Below are positions 23,664-32,425 of a stretch of DNA of 64,000 nt, in pieces (the stretch's first letter is position 1; every line of letters begins with the position of its first letter). Source of the DNA: JBKPNJ01 sp963695705 (GTDB taxonomy: Bacteria > Actinomycetota > Actinomycetes > Propionibacteriales > Nocardioidaceae); assembly GCA_963695705.1 (NCBI GenBank), contig CAVOHB010000009.1:620001-684000 (forward strand), given 5' to 3'. The notes beneath the pieces are model-generated. The model made no database searches and was not told the DNA's origin. It saw nothing but the letters and a program-made list of their open reading frames with translations. Position numbers and translations under genes: made by a program.

Positions 23664-26390
23664 TCAGTCGACGGTGCCGGAGTAGGCGACGACGCCGCGG
23701 CGCAGGGCGCTCACCGTCTCCCGGGCGATCGAGCGCAGGGAGGCGGTGGTCGCCGCGTTCGCGATCTGGTCGGTGAGGTCGATGAGCTGGCGGATCCACC
23801 GGACGAAGTCGCCCGCGGCGAGGTCGGAGTCGGACAGTACGTCGTCCAGCGTGGCCCCGCCGGCCCACCGGTAGGCGGCCCAGGCGAAGCCGAGGTCGGG
23901 CTCGCGCAGGAAGACGAGCCGGTGCTCGCGTTCCAGCGTGTCGAGCTCGGACCAGATGTCGACGAGGGCGGCCAGCGCCGGGCGTACCGGCCCACCGGGC
24001 AGTCGCGGAGGGCCCGCGTCGTCGGCGGTGCGGGACTCGAAACACAACGCCGAAAGCACGGCCGCCAGCTGCGCCGGCTCGAGCCCGTCGAAAACCCCGC
24101 GCTGCAGGCACTCGGCCGCAACCAGGTCCATCTCGGTGTAGATCCTCATCAGCCGCTGCCCGGCCTCGGTGACCTCGTCGTCGCGCAGGTAGTCCAGGGC
24201 GGCCAACACCTCGCAGACCCGGTCGAACTGTCGGGCGATCGTGTTGGTCCGCTGCTCGATTCGGCGTGCCAGCGCCTCGCTCTCGCGCTGGAGCTTGGCA
24301 TGGCGCTCGGCCCATCTGGCGTGGTCCTCACGATCGGGGCAGGCGTGGCAGGGATGGGCGCGCAGCGCCGACCGCAGCCGGCCGATCTCATGGTCGTCGA
24401 ACGCCGACGCTCTGCCGTGGTGGTCCGACGAGGCGGGACCGGCTGCTCGGACGTACTCGGTCCGACTGCGCAGTGACGAGGCCAGGTCACGTCGCTGCTG
24501 GGGGTTGCGCGCGTTGAACGACCGTGGGATCCGCATCCGGAGCAGCGGCGCGACCGGCGTCGTGAAGTCGACGAGAGACAGCCGTCGGGCCTGCCGCTCG
24601 GCGGTCACCACGAACGGCCGGGGGCCGTCTCGCTCCGATCGCACACCGGGGTCGACGACAACGGCCAGACCCGACCAGCGACCGGCCGGCACCTTGATCA
24701 CGTCGCCGGCCCGCAGTGACTCCAGTGACCGGATCACCTCGTCCCGCCGATCGATGCGCCGTCGTTTGGCCAGGGTCGCCTCGCGCTCGGACAGTCGCCT
24801 GCGCAGGTCGGCGTACTCCATGAAGTTCCCGCGCTCGCACTCCATCGACGCGCGGTATCCGGCCAGCGCCTCCTCGGCTCGCCTCAGCTCCCGGGCCAGA
24901 CCGACGACGGCGCGATCGGCCTGGAACTGTGCGAACGACGACTCCAGCAGTTCCCGGGCGGTGCCACGGCCGACCTGGCGGACCAGGTTGACCGCCATGT
25001 TGTAGGAGGGCTTGAACGACGACCGCAGGGGGTAGGTCCGCGTGGAGGCGAGGCCGGCCACCGCTCGCGGCTCGAAGCCCGGCTGCCACAGCACCACACC
25101 GTGGCCCTCGACGTCGATGCCCCGACGTCCCGCCCGGCCGGTGAGCTGGGTGTACTCCCCCGGCGTGACGTCCGCGTGCGTCTCGCCGTTCCACTTCGTC
25201 AGCTTGTCGAGGACCACAGACCTGGCCGGCATGTTGATGCCCAGGGCCAGTGTCTCGGTGGCGAACACGATCCTGACGAAGCCCTGCGAGAACAGCTCCT
25301 CGACGCACTCCTTGAAGGCGGGCAGCATCCCGGCATGGTGCGAGGCAACCCCGCGGGTCAGCGCCTCGGACCACTCGTGGTAGCCCAGTATCTGCAGGTC
25401 GTCTTCGGGAATGCCCTCGGTGCGTCGCTCGAGGTAGGCCCGGATCTCCGCGCGCTCCGCTGCCGACGTCAGCCGCAGGTTGGCGTTCAGGCACTGCTGG
25501 ACCGCTGCGTCGCATCCGGCCCGGCTGAAGATGAAGAAGATCGCCGGCAGCAGTCCGTCCGCGTCGAGCCGCTCGACCACGTTGACGCGGCTCGGGCTGT
25601 GGTTGCGGTGTCGGGGCGGCCCGCCACGGCGGCTGCGATGGTCGCGCGCACGCACGCTGCGCCAGTCGTCGCGAGCCAGCCGCGACAGCTCCGGGTTCAC
25701 CCGGCCCTCCGGGCCGCCGGAGTCGTCGTCGGCGAACAGGTCGTACATCCGGCGGCCGACCATCACGTGCTGGTAGAGCGGCACCGGACGGCGCTCCTCC
25801 ACGATGGTCTTGGTGTCGCCGCGCACGGTCGAGAGCCACTCTCCGAACTCTTCGGCGTTGGAGACTGTCGCCGAGAGGGACACGACCGACACCGACTCGG
25901 CCAGGTGGATGATGACTTCCTCCCACACTGCGCCGCGGAAGCGGTCAGCCAGGTAGTGGACCTCGTCCATGACGACGAAACCGAGCCCGTCCAGCGTTGT
26001 CGACCCGGCGTAGAGCATGTTGCGGAGTACCTCGGTGGTCATGACCACGATCGGAGCGCCGCTGTTGATCGAGTTGTCGCCGGTGAGCAGCCCCACATTG
26101 CCGGTGCCGTAGCGTCGAGTGAGGTCGGCGAACTTCTGGTTGGAAAGCGCCTTGATCGGGGTGGTGTAGAAACACTTGCGCCCACGATCCAGAGCCAGGT
26201 GAACCGCGAACTCGCCGACGATGGTCTTGCCCGATCCGGTAGGCGCGGCCACCAGCACGCCGTGACCGTCTTCGAGTGCCTCGCAGGCCGCGACCTGGAA
26301 CGGGTCGAGATCGAAGTCGTACAGCGTGCGGAACTCGGCCAGCGCCGCATCGCCGTCGCCGTCCTCGATCCCGGCCTGGCTCTGACTCAC
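23664..26390 (-). CDS. helY: Ski2/Mtr4-like DEAD/DEAH-box helicase
   Basis: A superfamily 2 helicase of 908 residues, matching mycobacterial HelY (Rv2092c) in length and neighbourhood; probably RNA- or DNA-unwinding. Walker A is APTGSGKT, the DEVH box is MDEVHYL, motif III is SLSATV, and the C-terminal RecA motif VI is QLTGRAGRRGID. A long helical C-terminal region with a CHACPD motif follows. The GTG at 26390 was chosen as the last start before family similarity; earlier codons would overlap the kinase gene. It lies downstream of a lipid kinase and the tat/paf genes. Confidence 0.9.
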   Translation of the reverse strand: MSQSQAGIEDGDGDAALAEFRTLYDFDLDPFQVAACEALEDGHGVLVAAPTGSGKTIVGEFAVHLALDRGRKCFYTTPIKALSNQKFADLTRRYGTGNVGLLTGDNSINSGAPIVVMTTEVLRNMLYAGSTTLDGLGFVVMDEVHYLADRFRGAVWEEVIIHLAESVSVVSLSATVSNAEEFGEWLSTVRGDTKTIVEERRPVPLYQHVMVGRRMYDLFADDDSGGPEGRVNPELSRLARDDWRSVRARDHRSRRGGPPRHRNHSPSRVNVVERLDADGLLPAIFFIFSRAGCDAAVQQCLNANLRLTSAAERAEIRAYLERRTEGIPEDDLQILGYHEWSEALTRGVASHHAGMLPAFKECVEELFSQGFVRIVFATETLALGINMPARSVVLDKLTKWNGETHADVTPGEYTQLTGRAGRRGIDVEGHGVVLWQPGFEPRAVAGLASTRTYPLRSSFKPSYNMAVNLVRQVGRGTARELLESSFAQFQADRAVVGLARELRRAEEALAGYRASMECERGNFMEYADLRRRLSEREATLAKRRRIDRRDEVIRSLESLRAGDVIKVPAGRWSGLAVVVDPGVRSERDGPRPFVVTAERQARRLSLVDFTTPVAPLLRMRIPRSFNARNPQQRRDLASSLRSRTEYVRAAGPASSDHHGRASAFDDHEIGRLRSALRAHPCHACPDREDHARWAERHAKLQRESEALARRIEQRTNTIARQFDRVCEVLAALDYLRDDEVTEAGQRLMRIYTEMDLVAAECLQRGVFDGLEPAQLAAVLSALCFESRTADDAGPPRLPGGPVRPALAALVDIWSELDTLEREHRLVFLREPDLGFAWAAYRWAGGATLDDVLSDSDLAAGDFVRWIRQLIDLTDQIANAATTASLRSIARETVSALRRGVVAYSGTVD

Positions 26391-26409
26391 TGCCCGGGCA
26401 CCGGCGACG

Positions 26410-27327
26410 TCATACGTCGAGGCTACGGCCCTGGGTACCGGTAGTGGCCGTGGGTGGTGCATACACGCGTAGTGCCCCCGGAACGATCTCGACCGTCACC
26501 GGGAGCGGCCCGATGCGCTCCCCGTCGGCGTAGGCGACCACACCCGGCGCGGCGATGCTCACCGTCCGGGCACGGTGGCGCTCGTACTGAGGGTGGGTGA
26601 CGTGGGTTCCTTTGAACAGCCGCGGGTAGACCCTGACGAGCTCGAGCCGGCCGAGCGGCTTGATGATCACCACGTCGAGAAGTCCGTCGTCGAGCAGGGC
26701 GCCCTCCGTCATGCGAAGTCCGCCGCCGTAGCACGGTCCGTTGCCGACGGCCACCAGCATGGCGGCGAGCTCGCGGCGGGTACCGTCGATCTCGAGGGTG
26801 TAGCGGAGCGGTTCGAAGACTCTCAGCTCGGCGAGCGTCGCGATGTTGTAGCGCATCTGTCCACCCGGCCAGCTCATCGTGTTCGCCCGTTCGTTGACCA
26901 GGGAGTCGAACCCGGCGGCCAGGACGGTGGCGTACAGGTGTGAGCCGACCCGGGCCAGGTCGATCCTGCGCTCGTGACTGGCGATGATGACGTCCGCTGC
27001 CGCGATGGGATCCTTGCGCGGGATTCCGAGCGATCGGGCCACGTCGTTGCCGGTCCCGGTCGGCAGGATCCCGAGCGTCGTGTCGCTGCCGGCAAGAGCC
27101 TGCAGGCACAGATGAATCGTCCCGTCGCCCCCTGCGACTACCAGTACGTCGGTTCCGGCGGCGGCTGCGGAGCGCGACAGATCGGCCGCTTCCTCGGGGT
27201 CGCGGGTCATGACCGTCTCGACGGTGAATCCGGCGTCACGCAGCCGGGCAGCCACTCCGTCGACGTCCCTCGCGCCCCGGCCGCGGTCGGCCGCCGGGTT
27301 GACCAGGAGCCGCAGATTCCGTGCCAC
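26410..27327 (-). CDS. diacylglycerol kinase family lipid kinase
   Basis: A 305-residue DAGK-catalytic-domain protein (DgkB/YegS group). The nucleotide-binding VAGGDGTIHLCLQ and LGILPTGTGNDVARSLGIP motifs are clear, followed by AVGNGPCYGGGLRM and DDGLLDVVI. It resembles M. tuberculosis Rv2252, which phosphorylates diacylglycerol and has been linked to phosphatidylinositol mannoside synthesis. The exact lipid is not determinable. The GTG has TAGAGT eight bases upstream. It ends 19 bases before the helY start. Confidence 0.87.
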   Translation of the reverse strand: MARNLRLLVNPAADRGRGARDVDGVAARLRDAGFTVETVMTRDPEEAADLSRSAAAAGTDVLVVAGGDGTIHLCLQALAGSDTTLGILPTGTGNDVARSLGIPRKDPIAAADVIIASHERRIDLARVGSHLYATVLAAGFDSLVNERANTMSWPGGQMRYNIATLAELRVFEPLRYTLEIDGTRRELAAMLVAVGNGPCYGGGLRMTEGALLDDGLLDVVIIKPLGRLELVRVYPRLFKGTHVTHPQYERHRARTVSIAAPGVVAYADGERIGPLPVTVEIVPGALRVYAPPTATTGTQGRSLDV

Positions 27328-27335
27328 GACGGCGG

Positions 27336-27341
27336 ACTCTA
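27336..27341 (-). promoter_or_regulatory. -10 hexamer TAGAGT for the lipid kinase gene
   Basis: Eight bases upstream of the GTG start; no ribosome binding site is seen. Confidence 0.4.
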
Positions 27342-27459
27342 CAGCGAGGTGGTCCTTTATCGCGGACGATCCGACACCACCCTCACGAGTGAGCCGGGGT
27401 GGCAGGCGAGTTTGTGGAGGATGTTACGTCTGTGAAGACGAACATCCACCACAGACACC

Positions 27460-27563
27460 TGTCGACGGCGCCGAACAACTGTCGAATGGCGTGGAACAAC
27501 TGTCGGATCGCGTGGAACAACTGTCGGATCGCGTGGAATAACTGTCGGATCGCGTGAAAGAGC
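27460..27563. repeat. 21-bp tandem repeat, locus 3 (5 units)
   Basis: TGTCG cores at 27460, 27480, 27501, 27522 and 27543; the last three are nearly identical (TGTCGGATCGCGTGGAA form) with exact 21-base spacing, the first two degenerate. The block ends six bases from the stop codon of the hypothetical gene at 27569, in the same orientation as the other two loci. Confidence 0.85.
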
Positions 27564-27568
27564 GGGTC

Positions 27569-27967
27569 TCAGAGCTGCAGCAGTACGGAGTACTGAGCCC
27601 GCTTCGCGCCGAGCGCCTTTGCGAACCGCGCCACGGCCTCACACAGGATGTCGGCGGAGAAGCTGCTTCCCGGCAACCCGAGCGTCAGCCGCCCCTCGAC
27701 GAGGAGCACGGCGACCTCGCCGTAGTGCCAGGCCTGGTGCACCTGCTGGCGTTCGGTGTCGGAACAGACGACCTGCGGATAGGCCTGGTCGGCGGCGAGA
27801 ACCTGAAGCTGGACCGGTGACTGGGTCTGCCCGCGTGAGACCAGTCGGCCCCGCGCTGATGACACCGTTCCTATCGGTTCGGTCGCCTGCCAGGTGACCT
27901 CTCCGGCACCGAGCCACTCCGGCAGCTCGAACGGGTCAACGACATCGACACCGCCACCGTCAGTCAT
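27569..27967 (-). CDS. conserved-looking hypothetical protein next to tatC
   Basis: A 132-residue protein that was not assigned to a family. It starts with an acidic/Gly segment, then VTWQATEPIG and VQLQVLAADQAYPQVV, which reads like a beta-rich domain, and ends in a helix with AKRAQYSVLLQL. No signal peptide or membrane helix. It overlaps the 3' end of tatC by 8 bp, so it is probably translated with the tat genes. Codon use looks normal for the window, which supports a real gene. A five-unit tandem repeat follows it. Confidence 0.6.
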   Translation of the reverse strand: MTDGGGVDVVDPFELPEWLGAGEVTWQATEPIGTVSSARGRLVSRGQTQSPVQLQVLAADQAYPQVVCSDTERQQVHQAWHYGEVAVLLVEGRLTLGLPGSSFSADILCEAVARFAKALGAKRAQYSVLLQL

Positions 27968-28871
27968 CGTCGAGTCGACCGGGCAGCTCGTCGCTCGGAT
28001 CGTGGCGCAGGTTGAGGTTTGAGATCTCGTCGTCGTCGAACTCGTCGAAGGCGGGCTCGTCGTCGCCCCTGCCGCGGCGGTAGTCGACGAACCGGGCGAT
28101 GACCTCGGAGACCATGAACAGCACGGTCATCGGTAGCGCGAGGAAGAGCATGGTGATCGGGTCAGTAGACGGCGTGGCGACAGCGGCGAACACGAACGTC
28201 GCGAAGATGATGTAGGCCCGCCACCGGCCCAGCTGTTTGCCAGAGACCACTCCAGCGAGGTTCAGCAGTACGACGAACAGCGGGATCTCGAACGCCACCC
28301 CGAAGACGAGCAGCACCCGCAGCGTGAAGCTGAAGTAGGAGTTGACGTCGACCAGTGAGTCGATCTGCCCCGGCGTGAAGCCGATGAGGATCTCCAGGCC
28401 CTTGGGCAGGACGTAGTAGCCGAGCAGGACGCCACTGGCGAAAAGCGGCCCGGCGACTCCGACGAAGATCATCGTCCACTTGCGCTCGTTGCTGTGCAGC
28501 CCCGGCAGCACGAACGCCCAGATCTGGTAGAGCCAGACCGGCGAGGTGAGGACGATGGCGGCTACGAGGCAGATCTTGGTCTGGAGCAGGAACGCGTTCG
28601 CAACGCCGGAGACGAACGGCGTGGAGTTGATGCCCTTCTCCACGGCGAGGTGATGCACCGAGTCGGTGAACGGCTGGATCAGGATGTCGAACAGCCAGTC
28701 GTACTGCCACCACGCGATGCAGAAGCCGATCACGATCGCGATGACCGACTTGAACATCCGGCCACGGAGCTCGCGCAGATGGTCGATCAGCGTCATCCGC
28801 CCGTCGTCTGTTACAGGCGGCGGGGCGGGACGGTTCCTTCGTCTCCCGAAGGAACCCAGGGACAGGGCCAC
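27960..28871 (-). CDS. tatC: twin-arginine translocase subunit TatC
   Basis: The signal-peptide receptor of the Tat export pathway, in the cytoplasmic membrane. The 303 residues include the signature TLIDHLRELRGRMFKSVI at about 27-44, six membrane helices, and the loop PFVSGVANAFLLQTKICLVAAIVLTSPVWLYQIWAF (conserved Phe and Glu/Lys region). An acidic C-terminal tail (DEPAFDEFDDDE) extends into the cytoplasm. A GTG at 28871 is used; an ATG at the signature is an alternative. It follows tatA by 15 bp, the conserved actinobacterial order. Confidence 0.95.
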   Translation of the reverse strand: MALSLGSFGRRRNRPAPPPVTDDGRMTLIDHLRELRGRMFKSVIAIVIGFCIAWWQYDWLFDILIQPFTDSVHHLAVEKGINSTPFVSGVANAFLLQTKICLVAAIVLTSPVWLYQIWAFVLPGLHSNERKWTMIFVGVAGPLFASGVLLGYYVLPKGLEILIGFTPGQIDSLVDVNSYFSFTLRVLLVFGVAFEIPLFVVLLNLAGVVSGKQLGRWRAYIIFATFVFAAVATPSTDPITMLFLALPMTVLFMVSEVIARFVDYRRGRGDDEPAFDEFDDDEISNLNLRHDPSDELPGRLDDD

Positions 28872-28886
28872 GTGGAGCCGGTCCGG

Positions 28887-29231
28887 TCAGCGGCTGTCTT
28901 CGGGGTGCTGCAGGTCCCGGATCACCGGCTGGCGCGGCTCGGCGCCATTCTGTGTGGTGTTGGTCGGTTGGCTCGGAGCGCCAGGTGACTCGATCGCCTC
29001 GGTCGGTTTCACCGTCGCGGTCCTGGTAGTCGTCGTGGTCGTCGTGGGCACGTCGTCGTCGTCATCATCGATCAGGCCCTTGGTCTCGGCCTTGAAGATG
29101 CGCAACGCACGACCCGAGCCGCGGGCGAGCTCAGGCAGCTTCTTGGCGCCGAACAGGAGCACGAGCACCAGGACGATCAGGATCAGTTCGGGGGCGCCGA
29201 GCCCCGCGATGCCGGGAAGTGCGAGTGTCAT
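28887..29231 (-). CDS. tatA: Sec-independent translocase TatA
   Basis: The pore-forming Tat component. The 114 residues have one N-terminal membrane helix (APELILIVLVLVLLFGAKKLPELARGSG, split at about 13-33), an amphipathic helix, and a Thr/Asp-rich cytoplasmic tail with a poly-Asp run then a poly-Thr run. The sequence FGAKKLPELAR is the family hallmark. The ATG follows GAAGAGGA. It sits between pafC and tatC, as in mycobacteria. Confidence 0.94.
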   Translation of the reverse strand: MTLALPGIAGLGAPELILIVLVLVLLFGAKKLPELARGSGRALRIFKAETKGLIDDDDDDVPTTTTTTTRTATVKPTEAIESPGAPSQPTNTTQNGAEPRQPVIRDLQHPEDSR

Positions 29232-29276
29232 AGCGTCCTCTTCGTCTACTTGACTGTTGATGGTACGCGGTACCGA

Positions 29277-30275
29277 CTACGGGTCCAACGACGGCACGTC
29301 GGCTCCTGGCTCATCGTATTCGTCCAAGGCGCGCGTGGCCTCCACGCGAATCTCCTCGGCCAGATCGACCGGCGACACCAGGCTGGAGCCGCCGCTCAGT
29401 CTCAGGACGAGACGTCTCAACCAGTGTCGCTCACCTACGCGCAGTGTGACAAGCAGGTTACCGTTAGTCATCTCCTGCACGGTCTCCATCGGGTAGTATT
29501 CCGCGACCCAGCGGTCTCGGACGGACAGCTCGAGGGTGGCCAGCAGGTCGTCGGGACTCGGCTGGAACAGCCCGGCGGCCAGATCGCGCGTCGTCGCCTG
29601 CGGTGGAGGCGCCGCAGGCTCGTCGAGAACAGTCACCGCCGCAATGCGATCCAGCCGGAACAGGCGCACGTCCTCCGCCCGGTAGCACCAGCCCTCCAGA
29701 TACGTGTGCCCCTCAGCGGTCACCAATCGCAGCGGGTCGACGTCGCGTTCGGTGGTCTCGTCCCGGGCCGGCACGAAATAGTGCAGATGGACCCGCCTGC
29801 GCTCACGCAGCGACAGGTTGAGGGCATCGGTGAGGGCCTGGTCGATCGGCTCGAGCTGCACCTCCACCTGCTCCGCCGTGGCGACCGAGTCACCAGCCGC
29901 GTCCTCCAGCTTGCGCAGTGCCCGCTCGACGGCCTCCCGTTCCTGTGGTCCGCAGACCTCACGCAACGTGCGCAGGCCGACGATCAGCGCGAGGGCCTCG
30001 TGGGTATCGAGGCGAAGCGGTCTGCTGAGGTAGTCCGCGTTGTCGAGGTGCACCACGCCCTCGCCGTCGAGGGCATCCATATCGATCTCGATCAGGTCGC
30101 CGGTGACGGCGCCTGGCAATCCGCAGAACCACAGGACGTTCAGGTCCTCCACGATCGTCGTGGGATCGACGCCGAAGTCCTTGGCCACCTGCTCCACCTT
30201 GACGCCCTCGCGCTCGCGAAGGTACGGGACAAGGGCGAGCAGCCGCCGCACCTGGTCCTGGGCGGTCTGGCTCAT
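29277..30275 (-). CDS. pafC: WYL-domain regulator PafC
   Basis: Partner of PafB; in mycobacteria PafBC activates the LexA-independent DNA-damage response. The 332 residues have an N-terminal winged helix (VRRLLALVPYLREREGVKVEQVAKDFGV) and a WYL domain (TYLEGWCYRAEDVRLFRLDRI) followed by the WCX C-terminal domain. The ATG at 30275 overlaps the pafB stop. It lies 45 bp upstream of tatA. Its location in the proteasome neighbourhood is conserved, although the protein itself is not a proteasome part. Confidence 0.9.
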   Translation of the reverse strand: MSQTAQDQVRRLLALVPYLREREGVKVEQVAKDFGVDPTTIVEDLNVLWFCGLPGAVTGDLIEIDMDALDGEGVVHLDNADYLSRPLRLDTHEALALIVGLRTLREVCGPQEREAVERALRKLEDAAGDSVATAEQVEVQLEPIDQALTDALNLSLRERRRVHLHYFVPARDETTERDVDPLRLVTAEGHTYLEGWCYRAEDVRLFRLDRIAAVTVLDEPAAPPPQATTRDLAAGLFQPSPDDLLATLELSVRDRWVAEYYPMETVQEMTNGNLLVTLRVGERHWLRRLVLRLSGGSSLVSPVDLAEEIRVEATRALDEYDEPGADVPSLDP

Positions 30276-31231
30276 CGACTGCCCTTCACCAACGCCTCGA
30301 GCCGGCGGACAACCGCCTTGCGGGCGTCCGCGGGCTCGATGACCACCGCATCGACGCCCAGCGGCAGCACCTCGTCGGCCAGCGCCTCGGGGTTGTGGAA
30401 GGGCAGCTCGAGCACGTCCCACCCGTCCTGCGCCGGTCGGGTCGCGCTCGAGCGGCGGCGAAGCGCAAAGCCCGCGCCCGGACGGACCCGGACGGTCGCG
30501 GTCTGGGTAGGGTCCGCCGGCCCCAGCTGGCCGGCCAGCTTGCGGATGTCCGTCCCCTCCGGCACCGCGTAGCTGCCCGCGCGGCCGACGCGCGTCACCT
30601 CGCCCTCGACCCGGGAGAGACGGAACATCCGGACCGCCTCGCGGTCTCGGTCGTGACCGACGGTGTACCAATGTCCGTGCCAGGACACGATCCCCCAGGG
30701 CTCGACATGCCGCTTGGTCGGCTCCCGGCCGGGCGGCCGGTATGTGAACGACACCGGGGTGCGCCTGACGACGGCATCCCACAACGGTCCGAACGCGGGT
30801 TCGATGGTGGCCACCTGCGGCTCTACGAGCGCGAGCGCCGCGGCATCGACGGTCACGCCGCCCGCGCGCAGCTTCGCCAGCGCGCTGGTGGTCGCCTCCG
30901 CCAGCCGGGCGTGCTGCCAGACCCGGGCGGCCAGGCCGACCACGGCCGCCTCGTCGGCTTCGAGGTGGATGTCGGGCAGCTCGAACTCACCCCGCTTGAT
31001 CCGATAGCCCGGCTCGTCCTCGAACGCCCGGTCGACGTGGCCGAGCTCGATGGGGATTCCGAGTTCCTTCAGCGCGTCCTTGTCGCGCTCGAACATCTTC
31101 TCGAAGGCGTCGTCGCTCTGGTCGCGGTACCCCTCGACGACCTCCCGGATCTTCGCCTTGCTGACGTACGTCCGTGCCACCAGCAGGCAGATCACGAGGT
31201 TCATCAGTCGTTCGCTCTTGCGGACCGTCAC
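30272..31231 (-). CDS. pafB: WYL-domain regulator PafB
   Basis: The first of the PafB/PafC pair, 319 residues. An N-terminal helix-turn-helix (SERLMNLVICLLVARTYVSKAKIREVV), a middle helical part, and a WYL domain (RHVEPWGIVSWHGHWYTVGHDRDREAVRMFRLSRV, with WY at the family position) are visible. The GTG at 31231 was chosen because AAGGAG lies about six bases upstream. Coupled to pafC by a 4-bp overlap. The WYL domain is known elsewhere to sense single-stranded nucleic acid. Confidence 0.9.
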   Translation of the reverse strand: MTVRKSERLMNLVICLLVARTYVSKAKIREVVEGYRDQSDDAFEKMFERDKDALKELGIPIELGHVDRAFEDEPGYRIKRGEFELPDIHLEADEAAVVGLAARVWQHARLAEATTSALAKLRAGGVTVDAAALALVEPQVATIEPAFGPLWDAVVRRTPVSFTYRPPGREPTKRHVEPWGIVSWHGHWYTVGHDRDREAVRMFRLSRVEGEVTRVGRAGSYAVPEGTDIRKLAGQLGPADPTQTATVRVRPGAGFALRRRSSATRPAQDGWDVLELPFHNPEALADEVLPLGVDAVVIEPADARKAVVRRLEALVKGSR

Positions 31232-31324
31232 CGGTGTCTCCTTCCTCACCGCGACGCTACCTCAGCGCGGATGCGCGGTGGCTGCTTCGAAGGGTGCGGC
31301 GGGGTCGCCGGCGGAGCGTTCTCC

Positions 31325-31330
31325 TAGGCT
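31325..31330 (+). promoter_or_regulatory. -10 hexamer TAGGCT for the DUF3866 gene
   Basis: Eight bases before the ATG at 31339, with no ribosome binding site. Confidence 0.5.
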
Positions 31331-31338
31331 CTCCCGAC

Positions 31339-32409
31339 ATGATCGCCTGGCGGGAAGGTGTGGTCACCGGCGTCGGTGAGGAATGGGCCGGCGCTCGGGG
31401 GGTCCGGGTCGATGTGGATGGCGCCATGGTGGACGCGCTCGCCTATCCGGATCTGGTCGGCGCACCGGCGGTCGGCGACCGCGTGCTCCTCAACGCGACG
31501 ACGCTGCTGATGGGGCTCGGCACCGGCGGCTACGCGATGGTCGTCGCGCTTCCCGACCGGCTTCCGGAGGACCCGCCGGACCGGCCCGGTCACGTCGTCA
31601 AGGCCCGCTATACGCCTCTCCAGACCACGGTCCTGGGGGTCGACGAGCAGGATTCTCCCCATCATCCGGTGCTCCGTGATGCCGACGACCTCACAGGGAT
31701 GCCGGTCGTGGTGGCCGACCTGCACTCCGCGCTGCCGGCCGTGCTGACCGGTCTCTACCGGGATCGACCCGGAGCCAAGGTCGTGTACGTGATGACCGAC
31801 GGGGCTGCGCTTCCGCTGGCCTTCTCCCAGACGGTGGCCGGGCTGGCGGCACATGGCTGGCTCGCCGGGTCCGTCACCGTCGGACAGAGCTTCGGTGGCG
31901 ACCTGGAGGCGGTCACGCTGCACAGCGGCCTGCTCGCGGCCCGGCATGTGCTCCGCGCCGACGTCACGGTGGTCACGCAGGGGCCCGGGAACACCGGCAC
32001 GGCGACAACGTGGGGCTACTCGGGCGTCGCGTGTGGGGAGGCGGTCAACGCGGTGGTCGCCCTGGGCGGCCGCCCGGTGGCCGCCCTGCGTGTCTCACAG
32101 GCCGACGAGCGGCCCCGGCACCGGGGGCTCTCCCACCACAGCCTCACTGCCTACGGCCGGGTTGCGCTGAGCGCCGCGGACGTGGCGCTGCCGACCCTCG
32201 ACTCGGCGTTCGGACGCCGGCTCCGCGAGGAGGCCGGCCAGCTGGCGTCGAGGCACACCGTCGTGCCGGTTCCGGTGGCCGGACTCGACCAGGCTCTGCG
32301 GGACTGCCCGGTGCCACTGTCGACAATGGGTCGCGGACTCGACGAGGACTGGGCGTATTTCATCGCCGCGGCGGCCGCGGGACGGCACGCGGCGACGCTG
32401 CTGGCCTGA
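31339..32409 (+). CDS. DUF3866 protein
   Basis: A 356-residue protein of unknown function. It has a small beta-rich N-terminal part (VVTGVGEEWAGARGVRVDVDG), an Rossmann-like middle part (VVADLHSALPAVLTGLYRDRPGAKVVYVMTDGAALPLAFS), and GPGNTGTATTWGYSGVACGEAVNA, a glycine-rich motif typical of this family. No signal peptide. It is divergent from pafB and converges on the FKBP gene, a position it keeps in many actinobacterial proteasome loci. A link with PafBC or the proteasome is only contextual. Confidence 0.78.
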   Translation: MIAWREGVVTGVGEEWAGARGVRVDVDGAMVDALAYPDLVGAPAVGDRVLLNATTLLMGLGTGGYAMVVALPDRLPEDPPDRPGHVVKARYTPLQTTVLGVDEQDSPHHPVLRDADDLTGMPVVVADLHSALPAVLTGLYRDRPGAKVVYVMTDGAALPLAFSQTVAGLAAHGWLAGSVTVGQSFGGDLEAVTLHSGLLAARHVLRADVTVVTQGPGNTGTATTWGYSGVACGEAVNAVVALGGRPVAALRVSQADERPRHRGLSHHSLTAYGRVALSAADVALPTLDSAFGRRLREEAGQLASRHTVVPVPVAGLDQALRDCPVPLSTMGRGLDEDWAYFIAAAAAGRHAATLLA

Positions 32410-32425
32410 CGATATGACCCGGCGC

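Noticed and set aside
15493..27563. The 21-bp arrays as CRISPR arrays
   Set aside because: The units are directly adjacent with no unique spacers, and no cas gene is nearby.
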